Assembly: GCA_046154525.1 (NCBI GenBank)
Contig: JBJXDS010000068.1
Span: forward strand, 1-18,478
Source of the DNA: JABWCE01 sp046154525
GTDB taxonomy: Bacteria > Bacteroidota > Bacteroidia > NS11-12g > UBA9320
DNA: 18,478 nt
Direction: 5' to 3'
A model generated the notes under the pieces. The model did not search any database and was not told the DNA's origin. It saw only the letters and a program-made list of their open reading frames with translations. The position numbers and the translations under genes were made by a program. Shown in pieces: positions 1 to 7,485 of the stretch (the stretch's first letter is position 1; every line of letters starts with the position of its first letter).

Positions 1-81
1 TGTAACATTACTATCTAAAATAGCTTGTCTTAAAACCTCAGCTCCAACTAGGCCCGTGGCTCCAGTTACAATAATTTTCAT
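1..81 (-). CDS. NAD(P)-binding Rossmann-fold protein (SDR/epimerase-like), N-terminus only
   Basis: Only the first 27 codons are inside the window; the gene continues past the left edge. The visible protein starts MKIIVTGATGLVGAEVLRQA. This is a first beta strand, the dinucleotide-binding glycine motif GATGLVG (GxxGxxG) at residues 7-13, and the start of the following helix. That pattern is typical of atypical short-chain dehydrogenases and of the NAD-dependent epimerase/dehydratase and NAD(P)H-binding families. The substrate cannot be judged from this fragment. The start codon lies 3 bases after the stop of the MbnP-like lipoprotein gene, so the two are probably co-transcribed. Confidence 0.75.
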   Translation of the reverse strand, partial: MKIIVTGATGLVGAEVLRQAILDSNVT

Positions 82-84
82 TTA

Positions 85-846
85 TTATTTAAAACTTTCA
101 AAACTATACATGTTGGCCATATTATCGGCTACTAGTTTGCTATCGGCATTCGGCATATGAATTAGGCTGTTGGTTGAAATATCCATTTCGTGGGCCGAAT
201 TAAAAAGCTTGAAGAGATTGGCTGTAATAGATAGATTGTTTTGCATATTTAAGTAATAGGGTTTGTCAAAAACTACTCTTACTTTTCTATAATTATTAAA
301 TGGTTTTTTGTACCCGCCAATATGATAAATAATTGTGTTTTTATCAGCTTGTGGTGATGTTCCTTCAAACTTAAAATTAATATAGCCTTGAATCATTCCC
401 CAATACATGGGAGAAATGAAGGTGCTGTTTAATGCCCCGGTTGAATTTGTTATTGAATCGGCAACACCAATAGTAAATTCAAGCGAGGTGATGTAATATT
501 TTACTCCTTCCATAGGGGCAGTAAAAGAAATATCTGAGGGCCAAACTTTTTTGGCATTGTAATCCACCATATAATATTTTTGATCGGCATCAATTTTTAA
601 ACTATCCAGGGTATAAAACTTTAAATTATTAATATGGTAAATAAGCTCTGTTGGGGTAATAGAATCAATTTTGGAATTATGCTCCCAGTAATATTGCTTA
701 TTCAGCACCAATAAACTATCGTTCCATACGTGGTTTATGCTTAATGTAACCGTTGGTTTGAAAGGTTTTGGGTCATCATCTTTACAACCTGATATAAAAA
801 TTAGCACCATAGCCAGCAGTATAATTAATTGCTTGTGTAAACCCAT
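85..846 (-). CDS. MbnP-like lipoprotein, probably surface-exposed
   Basis: The reading frame is open to 900, but I choose the ATG at 844-846 (253 residues). It places a lipoprotein signal peptide at the N-terminus: MGLHKQ, a hydrophobic core, then lipobox ISGC with the acylated Cys at residue 21. KDDD follows the Cys directly and matches the K-(D/E)n export signal known for Bacteroidota surface lipoproteins. The body matches the MbnP family: VTLSINHVW near the start, EFTIGV, a GAL motif, MYWGMIQGYINFKFEGTSP, then YHIGGY. Methanotroph MbnP is a periplasmic copper-binding partner of the dihaem enzyme MbnH, and Bacteroidota carry many relatives of less certain role. As I recall the family, the signature has a second Trp shortly after MYW; here that position reads Met. 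No MbnH-like gene is in the window. Metal binding is inferred. Confidence 0.75.
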   Translation of the reverse strand: MGLHKQLIILLAMVLIFISGCKDDDPKPFKPTVTLSINHVWNDSLLVLNKQYYWEHNSKIDSITPTELIYHINNLKFYTLDSLKIDADQKYYMVDYNAKKVWPSDISFTAPMEGVKYYITSLEFTIGVADSITNSTGALNSTFISPMYWGMIQGYINFKFEGTSPQADKNTIIYHIGGYKKPFNNYRKVRVVFDKPYYLNMQNNLSITANLFKLFNSAHEMDISTNSLIHMPNADSKLVADNMANMYSFESFK

Positions 847-1012
847 AATAACAAGTTGCAAAGTAAAATGTATTCGTTGCAATAAAAAATATTTAGCCAA
901 TTAAATTGTAATGGAATAAAAATTACTTAGGAAAATGGTAATTAATAAAAATTCTTAATCCATTTTTTTATTATATACAGAAAAAAATAAATCCTATTTT
1001 AGCCGAACTTTA

Positions 1013-1651
1013 ATGGAAGAGCATTTCCAGTCAATAGCCCAGCTTTTTATTCCCGAAAATCTTATTAGAATTGGTGGGTTGGGTTTATTATTATTTATAG
1101 TTTTTGCTGAAACAGGTTTGTTTGTTGGTTTCTTTTTACCTGGTGATTCCTTGCTTTTTACCGCTGGCATTTTATGCAGTACAAATGTGCTTGATGTAAA
1201 CATTGTAACTCTAATGATTGGCTTAAATATAGCTGCTACTTTTGGTAATATAACCGGATTCCTTTTCGGTAAACGTGTAGGCCCTAAACTTTTTACTCGT
1301 GATGATTCTCTTATTTTCAAAAAGCGATATATAATAATTACTAAGGCCTTTTATGATAAGCATGGTGGCAAAGCACTTATTTTGGGTAGATTTTTACCCA
1401 TCATCCGAACCTTTGCCCCTATTATAAGTGGAGTAATAAAAATGGAAATGAAGGTGTTTTTAATTTATACCATTGTAGGTTCAATTTTATGGACTGCTAC
1501 TATGACTCTTAGTGCCTATTACCTGGCCAAGGTTATACCAAACCTTAAAGAAAATTTGGGTTGGGTAGTTTTGTTTTTAATTATTATAACTGCTATCCCT
1601 GTTGTTTCTACCTACAGAAAAGAAAGAAAGACTTCCTCAGACAATCAATAA
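1013..1651 (+). CDS. DedA family membrane protein
   Basis: This is a 212-residue polytopic inner-membrane protein. The family hallmarks are present in order: Glu33 in a first hydrophobic hairpin, LPGDSLL (residues 42-48), a glycine-spaced helix GNITGFLFGKRVG (78-90), HGG (117-119), and GRFLPIIRTFAPIISG (125-140) with conserved Arg126, Pro129, Arg132 and Pro136. Two further membrane segments (about 147-172 and 183-199) and a basic tail finish the protein. DedA proteins are broadly linked to membrane homeostasis, and some members recycle undecaprenyl phosphate. Which lipid this one handles cannot be read from sequence. The gene stands alone, divergent from the lipoprotein gene and converging on the secreted paralogues. 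TATTTTAG at 995-1002 is one mismatch from a -7 box, but no partner -33 element is visible. Confidence 0.9.
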   Translation: MEEHFQSIAQLFIPENLIRIGGLGLLLFIVFAETGLFVGFFLPGDSLLFTAGILCSTNVLDVNIVTLMIGLNIAATFGNITGFLFGKRVGPKLFTRDDSLIFKKRYIIITKAFYDKHGGKALILGRFLPIIRTFAPIISGVIKMEMKVFLIYTIVGSILWTATMTLSAYYLAKVIPNLKENLGWVVLFLIIITAIPVVSTYRKERKTSSDNQ

Positions 1652-1727
1652 AGGGGGTATTACATTTTCTTTTTTAAAAACCTTTGGTTAAGTTTAGTAC
1701 AATTACCTAAAACCAATAAGGATTTCC

Positions 1728-3203
1728 TTATTCTACCCCATATTTTATAAGGTAATAGTTGGTTTCCTTCCCTCCTATTAACTTACCTTTTTCTTTGGTG
1801 GTTTGTTCAGTTTTGGCATAAAAATAATTATCATACCAACTGTCGATGGAGCTGTAGGTGCTTTTTAATTTTTTATCTTCATCAACTTCTACCAGGGTTT
1901 TAGGATCGTGTTCTTTAATATCTTCAGCAGCTAACGAAAAACTATAAATTTTATTAAAAGCTATGTAGCTGTATTTTATTTCTTCGGCGCTTATCCGGCG
2001 TTTTAGTTTTTGCGAAGCGTAATAAGGCTTATAATCTAAATGAAAAGGAATACAATGCTCATAATCTTTCTTGCCATCTTCATTTATTCCCAACACCATG
2101 GTATGGGTATATTGAAAGCCATCGAAAACAGTGCGATAGGATGTGGTGGGCTTTCCATTTACATAGGTGGTGTAACTTTCGGTACGGTAGGTTGGGTAAT
2201 AAAATTCGGCCGTTACTAATAGCCTTCCGTCAACGGCTATTACAGGATGTGTAACAGCCAAATATTTGGTTGATTTTCCTTTTTTGGCATTTTTCTCTGC
2301 TTTTTTCTCGGCCTTTTCTTTTTTCTTTTCCGACATAAAATTATAAAAATTCTTAATCGTGTTGTAATCGAAATACTTTATATAGGTAAGTTTTAAATTA
2401 TCAATTTTAGCTACGAACAAGCCAATAGAATAATCAGAAGTTACAGTGGTACTGTAGGTTCCGGCTATTGCCATTTGTTCATTCCCCAGGTCGGTTATGC
2501 TAAATTCTTCCATTGGAAAATCATCTTCATCATTAGTTACTAATTTATCCACCACTATTTTCCCGTCATCATCAATAAGGGCCACGTTTTTGAATTTTTT
2601 ATTTTTTACCGTTTTATCCAAATAAAAAACAGCCAGATATTTTGAATTAACCCGAGTCATTTTTAATATTACCCTGGTCTTCCATTCTTCCGGCAATTCC
2701 ACCGGAGTTATATCGCCATTAATAAGTTCAATGGTATTTAGAAAGGTTTTGCTGCCCTTGGTAGTCATTGCATAAATGGTTTTATCAATTTTAACCAAAG
2801 TGGTATTTAAATACATTTTTTTGGCAGGCATAACCAATTTTAGAGTTTTTTTCTTTTTCTTGTCTGGCTCAATAAGTGTAAGGTTGGTGAATTTTCGGGT
2901 GCCATGAAAAACCAAAATCTTTTTTATTAGGGTGTCGTAGTAATAGTTAATTACCGATTCTTTACGAGTTTCAAACGCAAGTTTGGCATTTCCGTTCCGT
3001 TTTAAATTTTCATCGTAAAATGTAAAATCACACTCACCCGAAGTAGAGGTTTTAATGGCCAGTCCTAATTCATAAAGGTTCAGTATCCCACCGGTTCCAA
3101 GCTCTTCGCTCAGGCTTATGCGTTTTATTTCACCTGTTTGGCTGTAAACTTGAGAGATGCTAAATAAGATGATGGCTAATGCTATGGTTATTTTTTTTGT
3201 CAT
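1728..3203 (-). CDS. secreted protein of unknown function, paralogue 1 of a tandem pair
   Basis: I do not recognise a named family in this 491-residue protein. Residues 1-22 form a signal peptide (hydrophobic TIALAIILFSIS, cleavage likely before Gln22), so it should be exported. The rest looks beta-rich, with repeated short hydrophobic strands separated by polar turns. There is one very lysine-rich stretch at about 292-310 (KEKAEKKAEKNAKKGK) that the neighbour lacks. Motifs shared with the next gene upstream include NSKYLAV, a DDDGKIVVDKL strand-turn-strand, YTHTMVLGINEDGK, and a C-terminal SWYDNYFYA followed by YYLIKYGVE. No sorting domain, lipobox or transmembrane helix is seen after the signal peptide. 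It is probably a periplasmic or outer-membrane-associated protein. The 81-base gap to its paralogue carries its own upstream motif, so it may be transcribed alone or read through. Confidence 0.8.
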   Translation of the reverse strand: MTKKITIALAIILFSISQVYSQTGEIKRISLSEELGTGGILNLYELGLAIKTSTSGECDFTFYDENLKRNGNAKLAFETRKESVINYYYDTLIKKILVFHGTRKFTNLTLIEPDKKKKKTLKLVMPAKKMYLNTTLVKIDKTIYAMTTKGSKTFLNTIELINGDITPVELPEEWKTRVILKMTRVNSKYLAVFYLDKTVKNKKFKNVALIDDDGKIVVDKLVTNDEDDFPMEEFSITDLGNEQMAIAGTYSTTVTSDYSIGLFVAKIDNLKLTYIKYFDYNTIKNFYNFMSEKKKEKAEKKAEKNAKKGKSTKYLAVTHPVIAVDGRLLVTAEFYYPTYRTESYTTYVNGKPTTSYRTVFDGFQYTHTMVLGINEDGKKDYEHCIPFHLDYKPYYASQKLKRRISAEEIKYSYIAFNKIYSFSLAAEDIKEHDPKTLVEVDEDKKLKSTYSSIDSWYDNYFYAKTEQTTKEKGKLIGGKETNYYLIKYGVE

Positions 3204-3227
3204 TTTTTGTTCGATTGTTTTTATAGG

Positions 3228-3237
3228 TTCAAATCAA
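3228..3237 (-). promoter_or_regulatory. possible -7 element of paralogue 1, shared with paralogue 2
   Basis: Read on the minus strand this is TTGATTTGAA, ending 24 bases before the ATG. The part TTGATTTG is one mismatch from the Bacteroidota -7 consensus TAnnTTTG. The same ten bases occur at almost the same distance from the start of the paralogue at 3285-4709. No -33 element is visible at the usual spacing, so this rests on the duplicated position more than on the match. Confidence 0.3.
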
Positions 3238-3284
3238 GGGAAATATTTTAAAAATTATTAAGGTTTTTTTTTGCAAGGAAAATT

Positions 3285-4709
3285 TTAATTAAGCTCATAT
3301 TTAATTAATAATGGGTAATATTCGGTAGGTAAGGTGAAGGTGTATTTTTTGTTAGGGACAAGAGGCATAAAACCATAATAATAATTGTCATACCAATGTT
3401 TAAATTCGAGATAGTTTTTATCTAAAATTAGGTCGTCAGATTCATGCATATTTTCTATCTGAACCAATGGTTTTTCTTTTTCAAAAATCCCATCCTTAAA
3501 TACTATTTTATGAACTTTATTATCTGAAAAATATGTATAATTTATTTCACTGCCCTTTAGTTTAACATTTAGGATTTTTTCACTATGATAGGTGTATTCC
3601 AATTTATTACTTTGGATACAATCACTTGATTCAATCTCCCCATTCTCATTTAACAGCAAAAATAAATAATGAGTATAGTTGAAATTTTGACATTCTCTGG
3701 CATCCACATTATAAACTCTTGGAAAAGAAAATTCAACTGTTATTATAAAATTATTATTAATTAAGTATAACGGATGAACTTGTGTGCGATATACAAAAAG
3801 ATCCTTTAGCCTTTCTTTAATTAATGGCCTATGCTTTTCAAGATTTGCATATTCTTTGAATGAGTAATTCTTGATAAATATTTGATTGAAATTATCAAAC
3901 TTGGCTAAAAACAATCCTTCTGGTTCATAAGCTTTTTCGTTTTTAAAATAAACACCGTTAACGAAAAATTGATTGTTTGCTATATTGGTGATATTAAAAT
4001 TGTAGTAAGGTGAAATTATTGCTTCTTTAATCAATTTATCAATTACTATTTTGCCATTTTCATCCATAATGGCAATATTTTTTAGTTTTGTTTTTGAATT
4101 AAAATAAGTTATCGCTAAATATTTAGAATTTATCTTTTCAATAGCCTTAATCTTTGATGATTTTAGATTTTCTGGAAGTTTAATTAAATCAATGGTTCCG
4201 TCTTCAATATTAATAGAACCGTATTTAAACTCCGAGTATAAGTCTTCCCGGTCAGGGTCATTATTAACTTCATTAATGATACTTTCGAAAAAAAATTTAT
4301 TTTCAAAAACTATAACTGATTTAATAAATAAATTACAGGGAGTTTTTAATTTGATTATTTGAATCTCTTTAGTTTTGATAGGAATAATTAAAAGTTCATT
4401 GTTTGAATTGAGTTTCCCCTGGAATATATATAAAGTTTCCTTTATTGAATCATAATACCGCAAACTTTTATATAATGACGTGTTAGTTTTTCGAATGTAC
4501 TTTGAACTTTTTTGCTTATACAAATCTGAATCATAAAAAATCCACTCAACAAATTTTTCTTCCCAATGCTCCAGAGCAAGACCATTCTTACCAAGATTAA
4601 TTATTGTATAAAGCTTATCTAGTTCTTTATATTTGATTTCTTCCATTTGGCCATTAGCGTTTACCAATTGAAGAAAAATAAAAAACAATAGAATAATAAT
4701 TTTTTTCAT
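3285..4709 (-). CDS. secreted protein of unknown function, paralogue 2 of a tandem pair
   Basis: This 474-residue protein has a signal peptide (MKKIIILLFFIFLQLVNANG, cleavage probably before Gln21). It is homologous along its length to the downstream gene at 1728-3203. Matching blocks are INSKYLAI (193-200), IMDENGKIVIDKLI (214-227), YTHYLFLLLNENGE (345-358), WYDNYYYG (439-446) and the terminal YYPLLIKYELN. Identity outside these blocks is low, so the duplication is old or one copy is diverging fast. This copy looks richer in A/T codons (Ile, Asn, Lys, Phe) and lacks the Lys-rich insert of paralogue 1. I recognise no enzyme motif. The pair sits downstream of the pckA terminator, so it is probably not in the pckA transcript. 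Confidence 0.8.
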   Translation of the reverse strand: MKKIIILLFFIFLQLVNANGQMEEIKYKELDKLYTIINLGKNGLALEHWEEKFVEWIFYDSDLYKQKSSKYIRKTNTSLYKSLRYYDSIKETLYIFQGKLNSNNELLIIPIKTKEIQIIKLKTPCNLFIKSVIVFENKFFFESIINEVNNDPDREDLYSEFKYGSINIEDGTIDLIKLPENLKSSKIKAIEKINSKYLAITYFNSKTKLKNIAIMDENGKIVIDKLIKEAIISPYYNFNITNIANNQFFVNGVYFKNEKAYEPEGLFLAKFDNFNQIFIKNYSFKEYANLEKHRPLIKERLKDLFVYRTQVHPLYLINNNFIITVEFSFPRVYNVDARECQNFNYTHYLFLLLNENGEIESSDCIQSNKLEYTYHSEKILNVKLKGSEINYTYFSDNKVHKIVFKDGIFEKEKPLVQIENMHESDDLILDKNYLEFKHWYDNYYYGFMPLVPNKKYTFTLPTEYYPLLIKYELN

Positions 4710-4733
4710 AAAATATTTTTACGATTTACGTGT

Positions 4734-4743
4734 TTCAAATCAA
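4734..4743 (-). promoter_or_regulatory. possible -7 element of paralogue 2
   Basis: The minus strand reads TTGATTTGAA, identical to the motif ahead of paralogue 1. It ends 24 bases from the ATG. It lies downstream of the pckA terminator, where a new transcript would be expected to start. No -33 partner is evident. Confidence 0.3.
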
Positions 4744-4772
4744 CGGAAAAATTTGGATATTTTTAAAATAAT

Positions 4773-4806
4773 AAAGGGGTTTGAAATTTTAATTCCAAAC
4801 CCCTTT
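4773..4806 (-). terminator. intrinsic terminator of pckA
   Basis: AAAGGGGTTTG at 4773-4783 is perfectly complementary to CAAACCCCTTT at 4796-4806, giving an 11-bp stem with a 12-base A/T loop. On the minus strand the stem is followed by ATTATTTTAAAA, a moderately U-rich tail. It lies 21 bases past the pckA stop codon and separates pckA from the secreted paralogues. Confidence 0.75.
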
Positions 4807-4827
4807 TAAATGTTCATGTTTCAAAAA

Positions 4828-6423
4828 TTAAGCCGTAGCGGTTGCCTTGGGTGCGGCATTTAATATTTCCTGGCTGCATCCATCGGCATATTGTTTAAAA
4901 TTATTATTGAACAACTCGGCTAAATGGTTTGCTTTTTTATCGTATTCGGCTGCATCGGCCCAGGTATTTCTTGGGTTTAAAAGTTCGGTAAGAACATTGG
5001 GGCAACTAACCGGCATGGCCAACCCAAATACAGGGTGGTTAATAGTTTCCACATTATTTAATTGTCCTTCCAATGCAGCTGTTATCATGGAACGGGTATA
5101 ACCTAATTTCATTCGCGATCCTATACCATAAGCTCCCCCACTCCAGCCGGTATTTATCAGCCACACATTTACGTTAGGATTGGCATTTAGTTTTTTGCCC
5201 AACATTTCGGCGTATTTGGCCGGGTGAAGGGGCAAAAATGCTTTACCAAAACAAGCCGAAAACGTGGCTTGTGGTTCGGTAACCCCAGCTTCGGTTCCTG
5301 CTACTTTAGCTGTATAGCCCGAGATAAAGTGGTACATGGCTTGCCCGGGGGTTAGTTTTGAAATAGGCGGCAACACCCCAAAGGCATCTGCCGTTAAAAA
5401 GAAAATATTTTCAGGTGCTTTGCCAACTGAAGGCACAGCAATGTTGTCAATAAAATCAATAGGGTAAGCCACCCTTGTATTTTCGGTTACAGAAATATCG
5501 TTATAATTTACCTGATTGGTACCTGGATAAAAACGCACGTTTTCAACCAAAGCCCCGGGTTTAATAGCATTCCATATTTGAGGTTCTTTTTCTTCTGAAA
5601 GGTCGACACATTTAGCATAACATCCCCCTTCAAAATTAAAAACCGAATTATCGGCCCAGCCGTGTTCATCATCACCTATAAGTTTTCGGTTTGGGTCGGC
5701 TGATAGAGTGGTTTTACCGGTACCGGAAAGACCAAAGAAAATAGCTGTATCACCCTTTGCCCCAATATTGGCAGAACAATGCATCGATAAAACATTGCGT
5801 TCGTGAGGCAACACATAATTTAATACCGTAAAAATCCCTTTTTTTATTTCACCTGTATAACCCGATCCACCAATTAAAATAATTTTTTTGGTAAAATCTA
5901 TCATGGTGAAATTGTGCTGACGGGTTCCATCCTCAGCAGGATTAGCCTTAAACGATGGTGCTGCTAAAATCAACCATTCGGGATTTTGGGTTTCAAGTTC
6001 TTGTTCTGTTGGTCTTAAGAATAAATTATTGGCAAAAATATTTTGGTAGGCAGTTTCTGTAATTACCTCAATATTCAATCTGTACTCAGGTGTTGCGCAT
6101 GCATAACTTTGGCGTATAAATAGTTCTTTATTTTCAAGGTGCTTAATAATCTTGTTTAATAAATTATCAAATTTTGAAGGGTCTATTTTATTATTTACAT
6201 CTCCCCACCATACCACGTCTTTGGTGTTTTCATCGTATACCGCAAATTTATCTTTGGGACTACGACCTGTAAACTCCCCTGTACCTGCCGCAAAAGCACC
6301 TTTATCAGTAATCTGGCCTTCCTCATTATTTAGTGCTTTTTCAATAAGTTGTTCCACATTTAGTTGTATATGTGCTTTACTTGCCTTCGAAATAATTTGG
6401 TTTGCTAATACGTGATGTTTCAT
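4828..6423 (-). CDS. pckA: phosphoenolpyruvate carboxykinase (ATP)
   Basis: This cytosolic enzyme converts oxaloacetate and ATP to phosphoenolpyruvate, CO2 and ADP. It is the entry step of gluconeogenesis, and in some anaerobes it runs in reverse to fix CO2. At 531 residues it is full length for the ATP-type family. Seen in the sequence: GRSPKDKF (53-60, substrate-binding Arg), the conserved HCSAN (215-219), the P-loop GLSGTGKTT (231-239), the metal-binding LIGDDEHGW (248-256), RVAYPIDFI (317-325), FLTADAFGVLPP (342-353) and NTGWSGGAYG (424-433). The ATP-type P-loop and length exclude the GTP-dependent family. The gene is monocistronic: it has a terminator downstream and a roughly 215-base spacer upstream with its own -7 box candidate, giving a leader of about 120 bases. 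Confidence 0.97.
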   Translation of the reverse strand: MKHHVLANQIISKASKAHIQLNVEQLIEKALNNEEGQITDKGAFAAGTGEFTGRSPKDKFAVYDENTKDVVWWGDVNNKIDPSKFDNLLNKIIKHLENKELFIRQSYACATPEYRLNIEVITETAYQNIFANNLFLRPTEQELETQNPEWLILAAPSFKANPAEDGTRQHNFTMIDFTKKIILIGGSGYTGEIKKGIFTVLNYVLPHERNVLSMHCSANIGAKGDTAIFFGLSGTGKTTLSADPNRKLIGDDEHGWADNSVFNFEGGCYAKCVDLSEEKEPQIWNAIKPGALVENVRFYPGTNQVNYNDISVTENTRVAYPIDFIDNIAVPSVGKAPENIFFLTADAFGVLPPISKLTPGQAMYHFISGYTAKVAGTEAGVTEPQATFSACFGKAFLPLHPAKYAEMLGKKLNANPNVNVWLINTGWSGGAYGIGSRMKLGYTRSMITAALEGQLNNVETINHPVFGLAMPVSCPNVLTELLNPRNTWADAAEYDKKANHLAELFNNNFKQYADGCSQEILNAAPKATATA

Positions 6424-6549
6424 ATGTTATTTTCTATCTTGAAGTTGTTGGTAATTTGGAAAATCTATCTTTCATTTACACACCTTGTTAATTACTTTTA
6501 AGGATGTTTCATGCAATTTGTTTTTTTTTATAATTTTTTAAACGGGTGG

Positions 6550-6557
6550 CAAAGGTA
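6550..6557 (-). promoter_or_regulatory. candidate -7 element of pckA
   Basis: TACCTTTG on the minus strand is an exact match to TAnnTTTG, 126 bases ahead of the pckA ATG and just past the stop of the upstream SUI1-type gene. No TTG lies 17-23 bases further upstream, so the promoter call is tentative. The remaining spacer (6424-6638) is A/T-rich with an eight-T run and shows no other clear structure. Confidence 0.35.
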
Positions 6558-6638
6558 ATAAAATCATTTAAAAATGGAATGGAAAGAACATTCAATACGT
6601 ATTTATAAACTCTATAAATTGTGAGTAAAACGAACTCG

Positions 6639-6977
6639 TTACCCCTTTCTTGCTCTGTAACCTTTATTTAGTAAATAATCAACAATCTTTTGACAGATAT
6701 CGCCCTGGATAATTATTTCACCGTCTTTCACCGTTCCTCCGGTGCCACAATATTTTTTAATTTCTTTTGAAAGATTTTCCAAATCATTAGGGGTACCCAC
6801 AAATCGCTGAACAAGAGTCGCTTTTTTTCCTGCCCTCCCCGATGTGGAAATGCGAACCAATAAATTTTGCTTTTCGGGGGGCAGTGTTTCATTGATATTG
6901 GAGGGAGCTTCCTCCGCCCCAAAGTCCGGATTTGTACTGTAAACAATACCCTGGTATTTTTTGTTCTTATTCGACAT
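6639..6977 (-). CDS. yciH: SUI1/eIF1-family translation factor (YciH-like)
   Basis: This 112-residue cytosolic protein has an N-terminal tail with IVYSTNPDFG, followed by a SUI1 domain from about residue 38 to the end. Domain marks are LLVRISTSGRAGKKATLVQRFVG as the opening strands (about 39-61), KKYCGTGGTVKDGEIIIQGD (74-93), and the closing helix with LLNKGYRARKG. The STNP element and this architecture are typical of bacterial YciH, the counterpart of eukaryotic eIF1. E. coli YciH has been reported to affect initiation fidelity and to repress translation under stress; the role here is inferred from that. The gene is divergent from rplS across an 82-base region, which may tie its transcription to that of a ribosomal protein. 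Confidence 0.9.
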   Translation of the reverse strand: MSNKNKKYQGIVYSTNPDFGAEEAPSNINETLPPEKQNLLVRISTSGRAGKKATLVQRFVGTPNDLENLSKEIKKYCGTGGTVKDGEIIIQGDICQKIVDYLLNKGYRARKG

Positions 6978-6988
6978 AAAAATTTATG

Positions 6989-7019
6989 CAAAGAATATTT
7001 AAAATATCTTGTTTTCAAA
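6989..7019 (-). promoter_or_regulatory. possible promoter of the YciH-like gene
   Basis: On the minus strand TTTG (7016-7019) is followed after 18 bases by TATTCTTTG (6989-6997). The -7 part has three bases between TA and TTTG instead of two, so the match is imperfect. Its -33 element would lie between the -33 and -7 elements of the opposing rplS promoter, which makes the two promoters overlap. Confidence 0.3.
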
Positions 7020-7038
7020 CAAATAATTTGTAGTTTTG
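7009..7038 (+). promoter_or_regulatory. rplS promoter (Bacteroidota type)
   Basis: TTG at 7009-7011, a 19-base spacer, then TAGTTTTG at 7031-7038. This is an exact TAnnTTTG match at the usual Bacteroidota spacing. Transcription would begin near 7045, about 15 bases before the chosen rplS ATG. Confidence 0.75.
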
Positions 7039-7059
7039 CGGCCTTCAAAAACAAGGGTT

Positions 7060-7404
7060 ATGGATTTAATAAAACACGTAGAGGCGCAATATAAAAAAAC
7101 AGACGTACCTGATTTTGCAGCAGGAGATACAGTTAGTGTACATTATAAAATTAAAGAGGGAACAAAGGAACGTATTCAGCAGTTTCAAGGGGTGGTGATA
7201 CAACGCCGTAATAGTGGTACTGCCGAAACATTTACGGTTCGTAAAATTTCAGGCGGAATTGGTGTTGAGCGTATTTTTCCACTTAATAGTCCAAATATTG
7301 ATAAGATTGAAGTTCAAAGAAGAGGAAAAGTTCGCAGAGCCAGATTGTTTTATTTGAGAACTAAGGTGGGTAAAGCTGCCCGTATTAAGGAAAAACGAGT
7401 TTAA
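7060..7404 (+). CDS. rplS: 50S ribosomal protein L19
   Basis: This 114-residue protein sits at the 30S-50S interface of the ribosome. It carries the L19 pattern throughout: the N-terminal helix MDLIKHVEAQYKK, FAAGDTVSVHYKIKEG, the strand ERIQQFQGVVIQRR, TFTVRKISGGIGVERIFP, and the basic tail RGKVRRARLFYLRTKVGKAARIKEK. Length is normal for the family. The frame is open upstream to a TTG at 7036, but that codon lies inside the promoter -7 box, so the ATG at 7060 is the start. A weak AAGGG precedes it. The gene has a promoter upstream and an intrinsic terminator directly after it, so it is a single-gene unit, unlike the trmD-linked arrangement in many other bacteria. Confidence 0.97.
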   Translation: MDLIKHVEAQYKKTDVPDFAAGDTVSVHYKIKEGTKERIQQFQGVVIQRRNSGTAETFTVRKISGGIGVERIFPLNSPNIDKIEVQRRGKVRRARLFYLRTKVGKAARIKEKRV

Positions 7405-7427
7405 TTACGAATATTTATAACTCTACC

Positions 7428-7459
7428 AAACCCATTGCCAAAACGTAATGGGTTTTTTT
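7428..7459 (+). terminator. intrinsic terminator of rplS
   Basis: AAACCCATT (7428-7436) pairs with AATGGGTTT (7447-7455). Two more inner pairs (G-U, C-G) leave a 6-base loop. A run of seven T's (7453-7459) overlaps the end of the stem. It starts 24 bases after the rplS stop and lies between convergent genes, so it protects the VWA gene's 3' end from rplS read-through. Confidence 0.85.
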
Positions 7460-7485
7460 AATTTTAGAGGTGCTAAGAAATGTCT

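Noticed and set aside
847..900. N-terminal extension of the MbnP-like lipoprotein to the ATG at 898-900.
   Set aside because: It would put 18 extra residues before a normal lipoprotein signal peptide; the internal ATG at 844-846 gives the expected short basic N-region.
1715..1732. Palindrome AATAAGGATTTCCTTATT overlapping the stop of paralogue 1 as a bidirectional terminator between convergent genes.
   Set aside because: The stem is almost all A/T with only a two-base loop and no T-run after it on either strand. It overlaps the stop codon and is too weak to call.
2268..2332. Lys/Glu/Ala repeat in paralogue 1 as a tandem DNA repeat or inserted element.
   Set aside because: It is low-complexity coding sequence in frame, without exact repeat units or target-site duplications.
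4847..5101. Plus-strand frames inside pckA (also 6152-6415) as small genes.
   Set aside because: They lie antisense within a fully conserved pckA, with no promoter or ribosome site. They are shadows of its codon pattern.
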